From Bacillota bacterium (GTDB taxonomy: Bacteria > Bacillota_C > Negativicutes > CTSoil-072), in the NCBI GenBank assembly GCA_017861495.1, contig JAGFXW010000001.1, positions 14,934 to 78,933 on the forward strand: a DNA stretch of 64,000 bases, given 5' to 3'. The notes under the pieces are model-generated. The model saw nothing but the letters and a program-made list of their open reading frames with translations. It was not told where the DNA came from and searched no databases. Made by a program: the position numbers and the translations under genes. This document shows, piece by piece, positions 34,175 to 43,186 of this stretch (its first letter is position 1; the number at the start of each line of letters is the position of its first letter).

Positions 34175-35701
34175 CTATTGTCCGTAACGGTGAAACAACG
34201 CCACCCGGTCGATTTTTCCATTGGCGTTCAACGGCATTTCTTCCAGCTGGTGAGCCGTCGTAGGCAGCATATATTTCGGCAATAACGGCAGCAGGGCTTT
34301 TCGGATATCGCCTATTTCAGTCGGTTGAGACGCCTTATAGAGCAATACGATCTCTTCCCGGGCCTTGTTATAGGTTACGCAGGCACTCTCGATGACCGGC
34401 AGACCGGCAACCACAGTTTCAATTTCTCCAAGTTCTATGCGATAGCCCATGTGTTTAATTTGCGAATCTTTGCGGCCAACAAAAATGATTTCGTTCCGCT
34501 CATTGATATAAACCAGGTCACCGGTTCTGTATATCTTGTCCGGGTAATGGTCGTGCAGGGGATTTTGTACGAACGCAGCCGCCGTTTTCTCCGGATCATC
34601 CCAATACCCGAGCGCCAACGAACTGCCCCGGACACACAATTCGCCGACTTCCAGCAGTCCCGCCTGTTTATTTTCTGCGGTGAGGACCAATATATCCGTA
34701 TTCCGGCAGGGAAAACCGATCGGCAAAGAGTCCTGGTCCGAAAATTCCCGTTCCACAATATAGTAAGTACAATCCACCGTAATCTCGGTAGGTCCGTAAA
34801 GATTGGCAAACAGCGCTGTCGGCATTTTTTTGCGCCAATAATTCAACTGCTTATTCGGCATAACTTCCCCGGCAAAGAGGATTTTAGCCAGCCGGGACGG
34901 CATAATTTCATCAAGAATCTGCGCATTGGCTACGTTGATCAATACTGACGGCACCCAAAATACAAAGTTAATACCCATATCGTTTACATACGTCATCAGC
35001 TTTGCAGGGAAAGAGAACAGCATTTTGGGAATAATAACAAGTGTGGCGCCGGCCCCGAAACACAGGTAAATATCCAGCGTGGAATTATCAAAGAAGAAGG
35101 GAGACTGACTGCCAATAACAGTTTGTTCGTCAATCCCGAAGCATCCTATGGCCCAATCGATATAATCGACAACTCCCCGGTGAGCGACTACAACGCCTTT
35201 TGGCGTTCCGGTAGACCCGGATGTGTAAATAACATACACAGGGTCCACGTCAATCACTTGCCCGATAATTTGATCCAGGAAATGCTCTTCTTCCCCGGAC
35301 AGTTCTTCATACTGGGTTCCCGCCAATACGCATTTTGATGCTTCGACGCCCAAGGAAGCCAAAAGTCCGGTATATTCCGGCGAGGTGACAATCGCTGCTG
35401 GTTTCAAATTGGCTAAAATTTTCCCCAATCTTTGTTCTGGGAGTTTTTCATCCAACGGTACATAGAAATTACCACTATAAAGGATGCCCGCAAAGGCAAT
35501 GATACTATCGACGCTTTTGGGCAATAACACCGCGACTGGCCGACGAAAGGAAGCGTGATCTTTTGCCAATTTCAAAGCAAGCTGTCTGCCGAACTGCCGC
35601 AATTGGCCAAACGTTAGCCGGCGAGCGCCATCCACAATGGCTGGTTTGTCGCCAAACCGGCGGACAGTTTCCTCCAAGTATTCCAGGACGCTATTCTTCA
35701 C
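34175..35701 (-). CDS. Amino-acid adenylating enzyme, DltA/NRPS-A type
   Basis: A 508-residue ANL-family enzyme that activates a carboxylic or amino acid as adenylate and loads it on a carrier protein. GTG 35701 has GGGAGGG upstream. Core motifs are complete: A3 VIYTSGSTGTPKG, A5 NLYGPTEITVDCTYY, A7 YRTGD, A8 GRKDSQIKHMGYRIELGEIE (exactly 20), and A10 Lys in NANGKIDR. It most resembles D-alanine-activating DltA and stand-alone NRPS A domains. The Asp anchoring an amino group appears as FFFDNSTLD. It lies between two carrier-protein genes. The substrate is unknown. Confidence 0.9.
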   Translation of the reverse strand: MKNSVLEYLEETVRRFGDKPAIVDGARRLTFGQLRQFGRQLALKLAKDHASFRRPVAVLLPKSVDSIIAFAGILYSGNFYVPLDEKLPEQRLGKILANLKPAAIVTSPEYTGLLASLGVEASKCVLAGTQYEELSGEEEHFLDQIIGQVIDVDPVYVIYTSGSTGTPKGVVVAHRGVVDYIDWAIGCFGIDEQTVIGSQSPFFFDNSTLDIYLCFGAGATLVIIPKMLFSFPAKLMTYVNDMGINFVFWVPSVLINVANAQILDEIMPSRLAKILFAGEVMPNKQLNYWRKKMPTALFANLYGPTEITVDCTYYIVEREFSDQDSLPIGFPCRNTDILVLTAENKQAGLLEVGELCVRGSSLALGYWDDPEKTAAAFVQNPLHDHYPDKIYRTGDLVYINERNEIIFVGRKDSQIKHMGYRIELGEIETVVAGLPVIESACVTYNKAREEIVLLYKASQPTEIGDIRKALLPLLPKYMLPTTAHQLEEMPLNANGKIDRVALFHRYGQ

Positions 35702-35774
35702 GTTGGAACCCTCCCCCCAACATCGTCCGGAAATTCACGCAGCCTAAAGAGATCAAGGTTCCGGACGCATTTCC

Positions 35775-36044
35775 TTAGCAAACCCGTAAAGAATGTTTGG
35801 GTTCTTCCTCCTCCTCCTCCAGCTTATCCTCGACAAAATTGACAATATCCTCTACCGAAGCGCATTGTTTTAACTTCGAAGTTTCCACCGTCAGGCCAAA
35901 AGTTTCATGGAACAGAGCGGCAATACTCAACCGCCCCAGCGAATCCCATCCATCAAGGCCGTCCAGTTCTGTTGACAACGTTAATGTTCCCGCCGGTTCA
36001 AACAATGCTTCTTCCAATTTCCCCAGCAATTCTTGTTGTTTCAC
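35775..36044 (-). CDS. Acyl/peptidyl carrier protein (cassette copy 2)
   Basis: A carrier protein of about 89 residues. GTG 36044 has GGAGGGG 5 nt upstream; earlier ATGs overlap that site. The phosphopantetheine Ser lies in LDGWDSLGRLSIAALF near residue 40, a context closer to acyl carriers of modular pathways than to the ACP at 33893. The C-terminus is a Glu-rich stretch (EDKLEEEEEEP). It precedes the adenylating-enzyme gene and follows an acyltransferase gene, so it may receive the adenylated acid. Confidence 0.82.
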   Translation of the reverse strand: MKQQELLGKLEEALFEPAGTLTLSTELDGLDGWDSLGRLSIAALFHETFGLTVETSKLKQCASVEDIVNFVEDKLEEEEEEPKHSLRVC

Positions 36045-36072
36045 ACCGATCCCCTCCATCAACGTTTATTTT

Positions 36073-36705
36073 TTATTCAATTCTCCGGGCCGGATTGCCA
36101 AATACGCTGACGTTCGCCGGAACATCCCGGATAACGACGCTGCCCACTCCAATTTTGGCTCCTTTGCCAATCCTCTTTCCGGGAATAATGCGAACCCCGC
36201 CTCCCAAAAACGCCTGTTCCTCCAAATAAACATGTCCCGTCAAATCGCAATGATCACTGATGCTGCAGCCTTGTTCCACCGTTACGTCATGCCCGACAAC
36301 CGTAAACGAATCGACTAACGTATAATCCCCTATAAAGGAGTTGGGACAGACGACCACTTGCGGACAAAGAATGACCCCTTCGCCAATGGTGGTATAGTCG
36401 GCAATAATAACGGAAGGATGAATAATGCTGACAAACTTGGCTCCTTTTTCTTTCAGGGCTTTGCAGATCCGCATTTTATTCGCCGGATCGGCAATCGCGC
36501 AAACAAATTCCTCGTCGGCTTCCGGTTCATGGTCCTTGATCGGTCCCACCACCAGGTTCGATAACTGATACTTATCCAACGCCTGGAGATCATCATTCAA
36601 AAAGCCGACCGACTCCCACCGTTTTTGCACATTTTGAATGTCCTTGACCCATTCAAAGGTTTCTCGACCGCAATGTCCGGCGCCAATGATCAGCAATTTG
36701 CTCAT
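36073..36705 (-). CDS. PglD/NeuD-family sugar N-acyltransferase (1)
   Basis: A 210-residue enzyme. ATG 36705 has AAGGAGATG upstream; a longer frame overlapping the BKACE gene is rejected. The N-terminal Rossmann-like part (LLIIGAGHCGRETFEWV) binds the nucleotide sugar. The C-terminal left-handed beta-helix of hexapeptide repeats (SIIHPSVIIADYTTIGEGVI, exactly 20, then VVVCPNSFIG) binds acyl-CoA; the catalytic His is likely in VVGHDVTV. Family members acetylate or acylate amino sugars such as UDP-4-amino sugars or dTDP-viosamine. A second, diverged family member lies at 37609. Confidence 0.9.
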   Translation of the reverse strand: MSKLLIIGAGHCGRETFEWVKDIQNVQKRWESVGFLNDDLQALDKYQLSNLVVGPIKDHEPEADEEFVCAIADPANKMRICKALKEKGAKFVSIIHPSVIIADYTTIGEGVILCPQVVVCPNSFIGDYTLVDSFTVVGHDVTVEQGCSISDHCDLTGHVYLEEQAFLGGGVRIIPGKRIGKGAKIGVGSVVIRDVPANVSVFGNPARRIE

Positions 36706-36778
36706 ACGTTCATCTCCTTCTCTTCCGCTTATTTTCACTCCACCCCGGGTTATGCCGCACCCAGCTTTCCAAGGTATG

Positions 36779-37612
36779 CTATCGATAGCATTTGAGCATA
36801 TCCCGCACTTGGCGGGGAGTTGCAATCGGCCGGTTTAATTCCCTGGCAATCCGGCACACCCGTTCCACCAGGCCATAATTCGTAGAAAACACAGCACGAT
36901 CATCATCCATCCAAAGATTATCCTCCAGGCCGGTGCGGACTCCATCAGCGGCCACGAGACCTAAACAATTGGCAACCAGCTGTGAATTTCCGATGCCGGC
37001 AACAGAACAGATCGAGTCCGGGGGGAATTCCGACATGATCGTTGCCAGATGAAACAGTTTCGCTTGCGCCGACGCTACATTGCCCAGCAAAATATTAAAG
37101 TAATAGGGAGCAGGGATATTTTTTTTCTGGATAAGATAGTTTGCATAATTTACCATTCCCAAGTCAAATACTTCGAATTCCGGAAGTATTCCTTTTTCCA
37201 GCATTTTTTCAACCAGGCTTTCAATGATTACAGGGCTGTTAACACTCGCCTGTTTCGGAAAATTCAATGAGCTTAATGTCAGACTTGCCATATCCGGGCG
37301 GCAGTCGCCATCCAATTCCAATACTTCCGACCGTTTTTCAAATTCGGGGATATTCCGGCCGCTGGTGGTAACCACGATGATAACCTCGGAATTCACAGTC
37401 CGGATTCCCTCAATAATGCGGGCAGAGACCTCTTTGCGATGGGTAGGGATGCCATCTTCGTCGCGGGCGTGGAGATGAACCATTGATACGCCAAGTGGAA
37501 TACAACGACAAACGTCTTCGATAATTTCTTCCGGCGTAAGCGGGACATAGGGGGTATCTTTCCGCGTCGGCACCATTCCAGTCGGAGCTAAATTAATGAT
37601 TAACGGTTTCAA
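36779..37612 (-). CDS. Beta-keto acid cleavage enzyme (BKACE, DUF849)
   Basis: A 277-residue TIM-barrel enzyme of the BKACE family, which exchanges acyl groups between a beta-keto acid and acetyl-CoA, giving an acyl-CoA and acetoacetate. TTG 37612 has GGAGGGG upstream and overlaps the preceding gene by 4 bp. Visible signatures: NLAPTGMVPTR, the Zn site MVHLHARDEDG, EFEVFDLGMV and GVRTGLEDNLW. Best known in lysine fermentation (Kce). Inside an EPS operon it is unusual; it may supply an unusual acyl-CoA to the adjacent sugar acyltransferases. That link is inference from overlap and order. Confidence 0.88.
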   Translation of the reverse strand: MKPLIINLAPTGMVPTRKDTPYVPLTPEEIIEDVCRCIPLGVSMVHLHARDEDGIPTHRKEVSARIIEGIRTVNSEVIIVVTTSGRNIPEFEKRSEVLELDGDCRPDMASLTLSSLNFPKQASVNSPVIIESLVEKMLEKGILPEFEVFDLGMVNYANYLIQKKNIPAPYYFNILLGNVASAQAKLFHLATIMSEFPPDSICSVAGIGNSQLVANCLGLVAADGVRTGLEDNLWMDDDRAVFSTNYGLVERVCRIARELNRPIATPRQVRDMLKCYR

Positions 37613-38259
37613 CTGGTTTCCCCTCCCTTCAACGACATTTCCCGGGCCGGAACCCCGGCGACCGTGACATGCGGCATGACATTTCGGGTTACGACAGAAC
37701 CGGCTCCCACAACTGCCCCTGCGCCGACTTCACGCCGCAGCATAACCGTCGCGCCGGCGCCAATGAATGCTCCCTGCCGTAAAACCGTCTCTCCGCCAAT
37801 GGTAGCTCCGGGTCCCACAAAAACATAATCTTCGACGGTAACATCATGGCTTAGCAATACCCGCAACCGAAGGGTTACAAAATTGCCGATTGCAACGTTG
37901 CTGCCAATCACACAACCATCCGGGATCACACAGCCAATGCCGGTTGTAACATAATTCATATCGATACCGGGATGTATCAAACCCGCAATGCGGCAACCAC
38001 GATTCAGCAGCATTTCCGCAACCGCCTGTTTGTTGCGGGGGCCATGCACATTATTCACGAAATAAACGCCCTCCCGGTTTAACTCAGGAATGCGGTCCCG
38101 GGTTCCCAAGACCGTGTATCCCAAAAAGGTTTTTCCCTGTAATTCCGGAGTATCATCAATAAAACCCAACAAATTCCATGTAGGTTCATGTCGATTAATC
38201 GCATCAATTAACTTGATATAATCAAAATACGCTGCGCCGAAAAAAACCAACGGTTTCAT
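37609..38259 (-). CDS. PglD/NeuD-family sugar N-acyltransferase (2)
   Basis: A 216-residue acyltransferase with an N-terminal nucleotide-sugar binding part (LVFFGAAYFDYIKLIDAI, in place of the usual GAGGHG loop) and a C-terminal hexapeptide-repeat beta-helix (IHPGIDMNYVTTGIGCVI, VIGSNVAIGNFVTL, VGPGATIGGETVL). The catalytic His is probably in LLSHDVTVEDYV. The altered N-terminal loop (GAAYFDY) differs from paralogue 1 and may change sugar choice. It is the first gene of the acyl cassette after the GalNAcA genes and is coupled to the BKACE gene by a 4-bp overlap. Confidence 0.88.
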   Translation of the reverse strand: MKPLVFFGAAYFDYIKLIDAINRHEPTWNLLGFIDDTPELQGKTFLGYTVLGTRDRIPELNREGVYFVNNVHGPRNKQAVAEMLLNRGCRIAGLIHPGIDMNYVTTGIGCVIPDGCVIGSNVAIGNFVTLRLRVLLSHDVTVEDYVFVGPGATIGGETVLRQGAFIGAGATVMLRREVGAGAVVGAGSVVTRNVMPHVTVAGVPAREMSLKGGETS

Positions 38260-38333
38260 TGGATCACCCCTTTCTGAATTAACGGGAGAACGATGCGGAC
38301 ACTCGCTTATTCGCTTCCTTACAAAACATACGA

Positions 38334-39410
38334 CTACTTCCGGTGGTTAACATACCATACAGTCGCTTCCGCCAGCCCCTCGCGCGTTGAATGGGAGGGT
38401 GAATAGCCGAGCAGAATCCTCGCTTTGTCGATATTCGCCAGAGAGTGCCGGACATCACCGGCGCGAAAATCCCGGTATTGTGGTTTTACTCCACTGCCGG
38501 ACGGCAAATAAGCGGCAACCTGCTCACGGATGAGCTCAAACAATTGATTAAGAGTTATCCTTTCGCCGCAGGCAACATTGTAGATTTGCCGCAAAGCGGC
38601 CGTATTCTCTGTGCATCCGGCAAGCAAATTTGCCTGCACCACATTGTCAACATAACAGAAATCCCGGCTCGTTTCTCCATCGCCGTTAATGTACACCGTT
38701 TCACCCCGCAGTAAGCTGAAAACCCATTTGGGTATCACAGCCGCATAAGCGCCTTCCGGATCCTGCCTGCGTCCAAAGACATTGAAGTAACGAAGCCCGA
38801 CACAATCCAGGCTATAGTTAAGACCAAATACTCCGGCATACAGCTCGTTCACCGTTTTTGTCACCGCATACGGGGAAAGCGGTTTGCCAATTTCCGCTTC
38901 CACCTTTGGCAACCCGGGGTGGTCGCCGTACACCGAACTGGAAGAAGCGTATACGAAGCGTTTAATTTTGGCCATCTTGGCCGCCACCAGCATATTCAAA
39001 TAACCATCAACATTGCTGCGGTTGGTGGAAATCGGGTCTGCCAGGGAACGGGGCACCGATCCTAATGCAGCCTGGTGAAGAACAATATCGACGCCTTCAC
39101 AACATGACCGGCAAGTATTCAGATCGCAAATATCGCCTTCAATAAACGAAAACCGTTCTGCCTGCGCCGCATCAACACTAGAAAGGACTTCCACGATATT
39201 ACGTTGATGGCCGGTAGAAAAATTATCCAACCCAACCACCGTCTGATCCAGCATGAGAAGGGTTTCCACTAAGTTTGAGCCGATAAAACCGGCTGCTCCG
39301 GTAATCAACCAGGTGCGCGGTTTCTCCCGCAACGTTTCACATAGTTCTTTACAAGCTCCAGTAAACAACCGCCGATGGGAAATCACTTCTTTTGAATGTT
39401 GATTTGACAT
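38334..39410 (-). CDS. tviC: UDP-GlcNAc(A) C4-epimerase, WbpP/TviC type
   Basis: A 358-residue extended short-chain dehydrogenase. It matches WbpP/TviC strongly from residue 33 on: [19 protein letters not shown] (19), [55 protein letters not shown] (Tyr-x3-Lys) and [16 protein letters not shown]. These enzymes interconvert UDP-GlcNAc/UDP-GalNAc or their uronic acids. Together with the adjacent dehydrogenase it makes UDP-GalNAcA, as in Vi antigen synthesis. The start overlaps that gene by 62 bp; no better internal ATG exists, although TTG near residue 15 is possible. Confidence 0.93.
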   Translation of the reverse strand: MSNQHSKEVISHRRLFTGACKELCETLREKPRTWLITGAAGFIGSNLVETLLMLDQTVVGLDNFSTGHQRNIVEVLSSVDAAQAERFSFIEGDICDLNTCRSCCEGVDIVLHQAALGSVPRSLADPISTNRSNVDGYLNMLVAAKMAKIKRFVYASSSSVYGDHPGLPKVEAEIGKPLSPYAVTKTVNELYAGVFGLNYSLDCVGLRYFNVFGRRQDPEGAYAAVIPKWVFSLLRGETVYINGDGETSRDFCYVDNVVQANLLAGCTENTAALRQIYNVACGERITLNQLFELIREQVAAYLPSGSGVKPQYRDFRAGDVRHSLANIDKARILLGYSPSHSTREGLAEATVWYVNHRK

Positions 39411-40632
39411 CCACGATCACACCCTCACCGTTATGTAATTTGGCAAGCAATCCTTCAACACCGTCTTTCAGGTATCTATCATGCGCAACGGCCAAAACAA
39501 TGGCGTCCAAATCCTGCAATTCCTCGTCGGTGCAAAGCTTTACGCCATACTCTTCCCACGTTTCCTGCGGGTCCGCCAGTGGGTCATGAACCTGCGCCTG
39601 AATTCCATAGGCGCGCAGCTCCTGAAGAATATTGGCAACCCGGCTGTTGCGAATATCCGGTACATTTTCCTTAAACGTCAATCCCATTACCGCCACCTTG
39701 GCGGAGCAAAGGTTTTGCTTCGCAGTAATCATCGCTTTTACAGTTTGTCCGGCAACATACTCTCCCATATGGTCATTAATACGGCGCCCAGCCAAAATCA
39801 CTTGCGGGTTATAACCCACTTCTTCAGCCTTGTATGCGAGATAATAAGGATCTACCCCAATACAATGTCCGCCAACCAGGCCCGGCTTGAAAGGCAGAAA
39901 ATTCCACTTTGTTCCTGCCGCTTCCAGAACAGCGTCAGTGGGGATTTTCAACATATTAAAAATTATGGCCAGTTCGTTAACCAGCGCAATATTCAAATCC
40001 CGTTGCGTATTCTCAATGACTTTTGCCGCTTCCGCGACTTTAATGCTTTCCGCCCTGTATACCCCGGCATCAATAATTGCTCCATACACTTCTGCAATCG
40101 TATTCAAGGTTTCCTCATCTTCACCCGAAACCACTTTTACAATTGTCTCCAATCGGTGAACCTTGTCCCCGGGATTGATCCGCTCCGGCGAATAACCGAG
40201 TTTGAAATCCTTGCCGCGTTTTAGGCCGGAAGACTGTTCCAGCACCGGGCCGCATATATCTTCTGTCACTCCCGGATAAACCGTTGATTCATAAACTACA
40301 ATAGCGCCGGGCTGCATTACGCTGCCCACGATTTGCGAAGCCTTGATTAATGCCGACATCAGCGGGCGGTTCGCTTTGCCGATGGGTGTCGGTACGGCAA
40401 CGACAAAAAAGTTGGTTCCTATCAATGCGTTGGGATCCGCCGTGATCTGTAACGTTGTTGTTTTTAGCGCATCTTCCGTTAATTCTTTTGTATTATCAAA
40501 ACCTGACTGCAATTTTTCTATTTTCTTTTGTTGGACATCAAAGCCAACCACATTGGCAAATTTATTGGCAAACGCAATCGCTAACGGCAATCCCACATAG
40601 CCGAGTCCGATAACCCCTATTTTGCGCTCCAC
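39349..40632 (-). CDS. tviB: UDP-N-acetylhexosamine 6-dehydrogenase, TviB/WbpO type
   Basis: A 427-residue nucleotide-sugar dehydrogenase that oxidises UDP-GlcNAc or UDP-GalNAc to the uronic acid in two NAD-dependent steps. N-terminal Rossmann [27 protein letters not shown], the catalytic Cys in [17 protein letters not shown] and the C-terminal [13 protein letters not shown] segment are complete. The match to TviB/WbpO (PDIRNS, NPGDK) is better than to UDP-glucose dehydrogenase. It pairs with the TviC-type epimerase downstream, so the EPS very likely contains GalNAcA. Confidence 0.95.
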   Translation of the reverse strand: MERKIGVIGLGYVGLPLAIAFANKFANVVGFDVQQKKIEKLQSGFDNTKELTEDALKTTTLQITADPNALIGTNFFVVAVPTPIGKANRPLMSALIKASQIVGSVMQPGAIVVYESTVYPGVTEDICGPVLEQSSGLKRGKDFKLGYSPERINPGDKVHRLETIVKVVSGEDEETLNTIAEVYGAIIDAGVYRAESIKVAEAAKVIENTQRDLNIALVNELAIIFNMLKIPTDAVLEAAGTKWNFLPFKPGLVGGHCIGVDPYYLAYKAEEVGYNPQVILAGRRINDHMGEYVAGQTVKAMITAKQNLCSAKVAVMGLTFKENVPDIRNSRVANILQELRAYGIQAQVHDPLADPQETWEEYGVKLCTDEELQDLDAIVLAVAHDRYLKDGVEGLLAKLHNGEGVIVDVKSTFKRSDFPSAVVYWSL

Positions 40633-40674
40633 AATACCTACCTCCTTTTCATCGAACTATGAATGGAATGATGA

Positions 40675-41835
40675 TTATGAGTTCGGCCAATGAACGGCAA
40701 CCGGTTCATACAAAACCATTTTGTATACTTCGCAGTATCTCGCAGCGATTGCCTTCATGTCAAAATTGCTTTGAATTCTCCGGCGGGCATTATTCCCTAA
40801 TCTTTCCCTACCCTCCGTTCCGGCTTCAATCAATTTTGTCCATCCATTCGCCAATGCAAGCGCATTTTGCGCCGGCACTACCACTCCGGTTTCACCCACA
40901 ATCAGTGAGGAATCCCCTGTATCTGTAACAACACACGGTATACCGCAGGCCATTGCCTCGCCAACCACATTGGGAAACGCTTCGCCAAGGGATGAAAGTG
41001 TCGCTATATCGAGTGCTGTTAGTATTTTCGGCACATCATTTCTCAGCCCGAGAAGGTGTATTTTGTTTTCAATCTCCGCCTGTTCGATCCAACCAATCAG
41101 CGTTGCATTTTGTTCATTGATATCACCGCCGCAAAGGAGAAATTCCGCATTGCGATATTTCTTTGCCACTATCCCTGCTGCCTGGACAAAGTTGTGATGG
41201 TCTTTTTGCGGATCGAAGCGGGCAACCATTCCAATCAAGATGGTTTCTTGTTCTATGCCTAGGCTTTTCCGCACCTCATCGCGCGCTTTCTTATCCGGAT
41301 AAAATATATCCAGTTCAAACCCGTTGGGAATAATGATGATTTTTTTGGGGTCATAGCCAATCAGTTGATGCGTCTCTTTCGCCTCGTGGGAACAACAAAT
41401 AATCCGGCTTGGTAAATAACGGGATAGATACCCGCAAAGTTTGGCGACTTTGACCGTTACGGGATTATTGTAACGGGGATCCAGATTGCTGTGCCGTATG
41501 CCCCATATTACCGGTGTTCGGGGGGCAGCCAACATGGCCGCCAACGACCCTAAAACATCTGCATGATACATCCAAGTTTGAATAATATCCGGTTTGATTT
41601 TGCGGATGAGATGAGCCAAATACAGGATCTTTGAGGGACTGATCTTTCCCCTTTTCATATCCACAGCCCAAACATCCACGCCGAGCGATCGTATTTTTCC
41701 ACCTACTTCAGAGATGTCTGTCAGGGAGATTACGGTCGCATCCAAATGAGCCAGGTCGCTATTGGCCAATAATTTGTACAACATCCCCGGGGCTCCGCCG
41801 GTATCGAGACTGCTGATGATATGTAGTATCTTCAC
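40675..41835 (-). CDS. Family GT4 glycosyltransferase in the EPS operon
   Basis: A 386-residue GT-B enzyme. GTG 41835 (GGAGGG 6 nt upstream) is chosen over an ATG inside the polymerase gene because it begins exactly at the usual VKILHIISSLDTGGAPGML strand. The C-terminal donor domain carries GMVARFDPQKDHHNF and SSLGEAFPNVVGEAMACG (E-x7-E). It would add a sugar to the lipid-linked EPS unit. It lies between the polymerase-like gene and the GalNAcA dehydrogenase gene, so it may transfer GalNAcA, although this is only positional. Confidence 0.9.
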   Translation of the reverse strand: MKILHIISSLDTGGAPGMLYKLLANSDLAHLDATVISLTDISEVGGKIRSLGVDVWAVDMKRGKISPSKILYLAHLIRKIKPDIIQTWMYHADVLGSLAAMLAAPRTPVIWGIRHSNLDPRYNNPVTVKVAKLCGYLSRYLPSRIICCSHEAKETHQLIGYDPKKIIIIPNGFELDIFYPDKKARDEVRKSLGIEQETILIGMVARFDPQKDHHNFVQAAGIVAKKYRNAEFLLCGGDINEQNATLIGWIEQAEIENKIHLLGLRNDVPKILTALDIATLSSLGEAFPNVVGEAMACGIPCVVTDTGDSSLIVGETGVVVPAQNALALANGWTKLIEAGTEGRERLGNNARRRIQSNFDMKAIAARYCEVYKMVLYEPVAVHWPNS

Positions 41836-41875
41836 GGCTTTCCCTCCTACTGCGGTGAATGTGAAGCCAACAGGT

Positions 41876-43186
41876 TCATTCTTTTTTTTCAGCGGCAAAT
41901 ACATTTCCGGCTACGGCCCGCGTGGTCAAAATCGACAATAACAGCAGGATCGGTCGTTCCTCCAACAGATGGTGGCTTATAAATCCATATGCGATTAGCA
42001 ATATAACGATAGCGACTCCGCTGAAATTTTTCATTTTTTTGTTGAGAAATAGAATGGCCAGCAGCCACCAAACATAAGACAATACGCCGAATATGCCATT
42101 TTCAACCCATCGCGCCACATATATATTATGCGGGCCCAACCACATGGAAGTGACATATCCCGACCCTTTTCCCCATAGCGGACTGCTGGCAATCAACGGA
42201 TAATATTCGTCAAGGATTCTCACTCTCGCATCCGATGTTGATAAAGCGCCGCCAACATCTCCGGTAAACCATTCCATGCGCGCAGACTTAAATTGAAGAA
42301 TTTCAAGCTGGCTGAGATAGTCCGGCAGCAGGAAAACAATGACGCCTCCCAGACAGATCAACAAACCAGCCCCTTTTATAAAGAATGAGACGCGTTCTTT
42401 ATTTTTTAAATTGATCAAGTACAACAAAGCGATCAGCAGGAACTCAACAACGCCACCGCGGGAAAAAGTGAAAAATATGCCGACGCCGCAGACAACGGCC
42501 AAAATCATATCCTGCCAATTTAAGGCTTTCTTTTCCCAGCGCAATAACACAGTGAGAAACAGTACCATACTGAATGCGGCAATATTTGGCTGTTCATAAA
42601 TTCCCGACGCCCGGTAGTCCAGTTTGGAAAAGGTCCCCGGATACAGGGCATCGACAAAAACGGTGACTATCACAACAAGAAAGGCTATGGCAACGGTCGT
42701 CGACCATTTCCATTTACTGATGTGCATCATTCCGATCGCTACGCCCGTCAAAAAAAGCAGAAAATCGAGAGTAGGAAGCAGCACGGCTTTATAATTTTGA
42801 TCAAAATAAGCCTCTTCCAAAAAGATACCTACCCAGCTAAATCCCACTATCGCCGCAAAAGGAATAATGATCGGCAGCGACCTTGTAAAAATCAAAGCAT
42901 ACTGCCCTTCAAAATAAGTGGAAACCACACTTAATATCCATATGGAGCCAATCCAGGCTACCAATAATATGATGGGGGATATGGGCAGCATTCCCATTTG
43001 AAAAAGGTAACTGTCCAGTCGCAGCAGAAAAAACAGTAACGTGGACAGAATGTATGTATCGCGCAGGAGTAAAAATAATCTCGCAAAAATATTTTCCTGC
43101 CCTGTGCCAACCGTAAACCCTTGCAAAGGAACCAGCGCTTTATCAGCCACCGATTTCACCCCCTGATCGGAATATTTCCAAGTCAT
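41876..43186 (-). CDS. O-antigen ligase/polymerase-like membrane protein (Wzy)
   Basis: A 436-residue integral membrane protein with about 12 predicted helices and the large periplasmic loop near residues 280-340 typical of Wzy_C proteins (VRILDEYYPLIASSPLWGKGS, containing the family GxGSGY-like motif, then LGPHNIYVARWVENG with the conserved HNIYV-type His). It is expected to polymerise EPS repeat units in the periplasm. ATG 43186 overlaps the dehydratase stop (ATGA). Ligase versus polymerase cannot be separated by sequence; the Wzx/Wzz context favours polymerase. Confidence 0.88.
   Translation of the reverse strand: MTWKYSDQGVKSVADKALVPLQGFTVGTGQENIFARLFLLLRDTYILSTLLFFLLRLDSYLFQMGMLPISPIILLVAWIGSIWILSVVSTYFEGQYALIFTRSLPIIIPFAAIVGFSWVGIFLEEAYFDQNYKAVLLPTLDFLLFLTGVAIGMMHISKWKWSTTVAIAFLVVIVTVFVDALYPGTFSKLDYRASGIYEQPNIAAFSMVLFLTVLLRWEKKALNWQDMILAVVCGVGIFFTFSRGGVVEFLLIALLYLINLKNKERVSFFIKGAGLLICLGGVIVFLLPDYLSQLEILQFKSARMEWFTGDVGGALSTSDARVRILDEYYPLIASSPLWGKGSGYVTSMWLGPHNIYVARWVENGIFGVLSYVWWLLAILFLNKKMKNFSGVAIVILLIAYGFISHHLLEERPILLLLSILTTRAVAGNVFAAEKKE

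Noticed and set aside
39349..39410. Overlap of the tviB- and tviC-like genes as a frameshift or fusion
   Set aside because: Both proteins are full length with complete motifs; the overlap only affects a non-conserved N-terminal extension of the epimerase.
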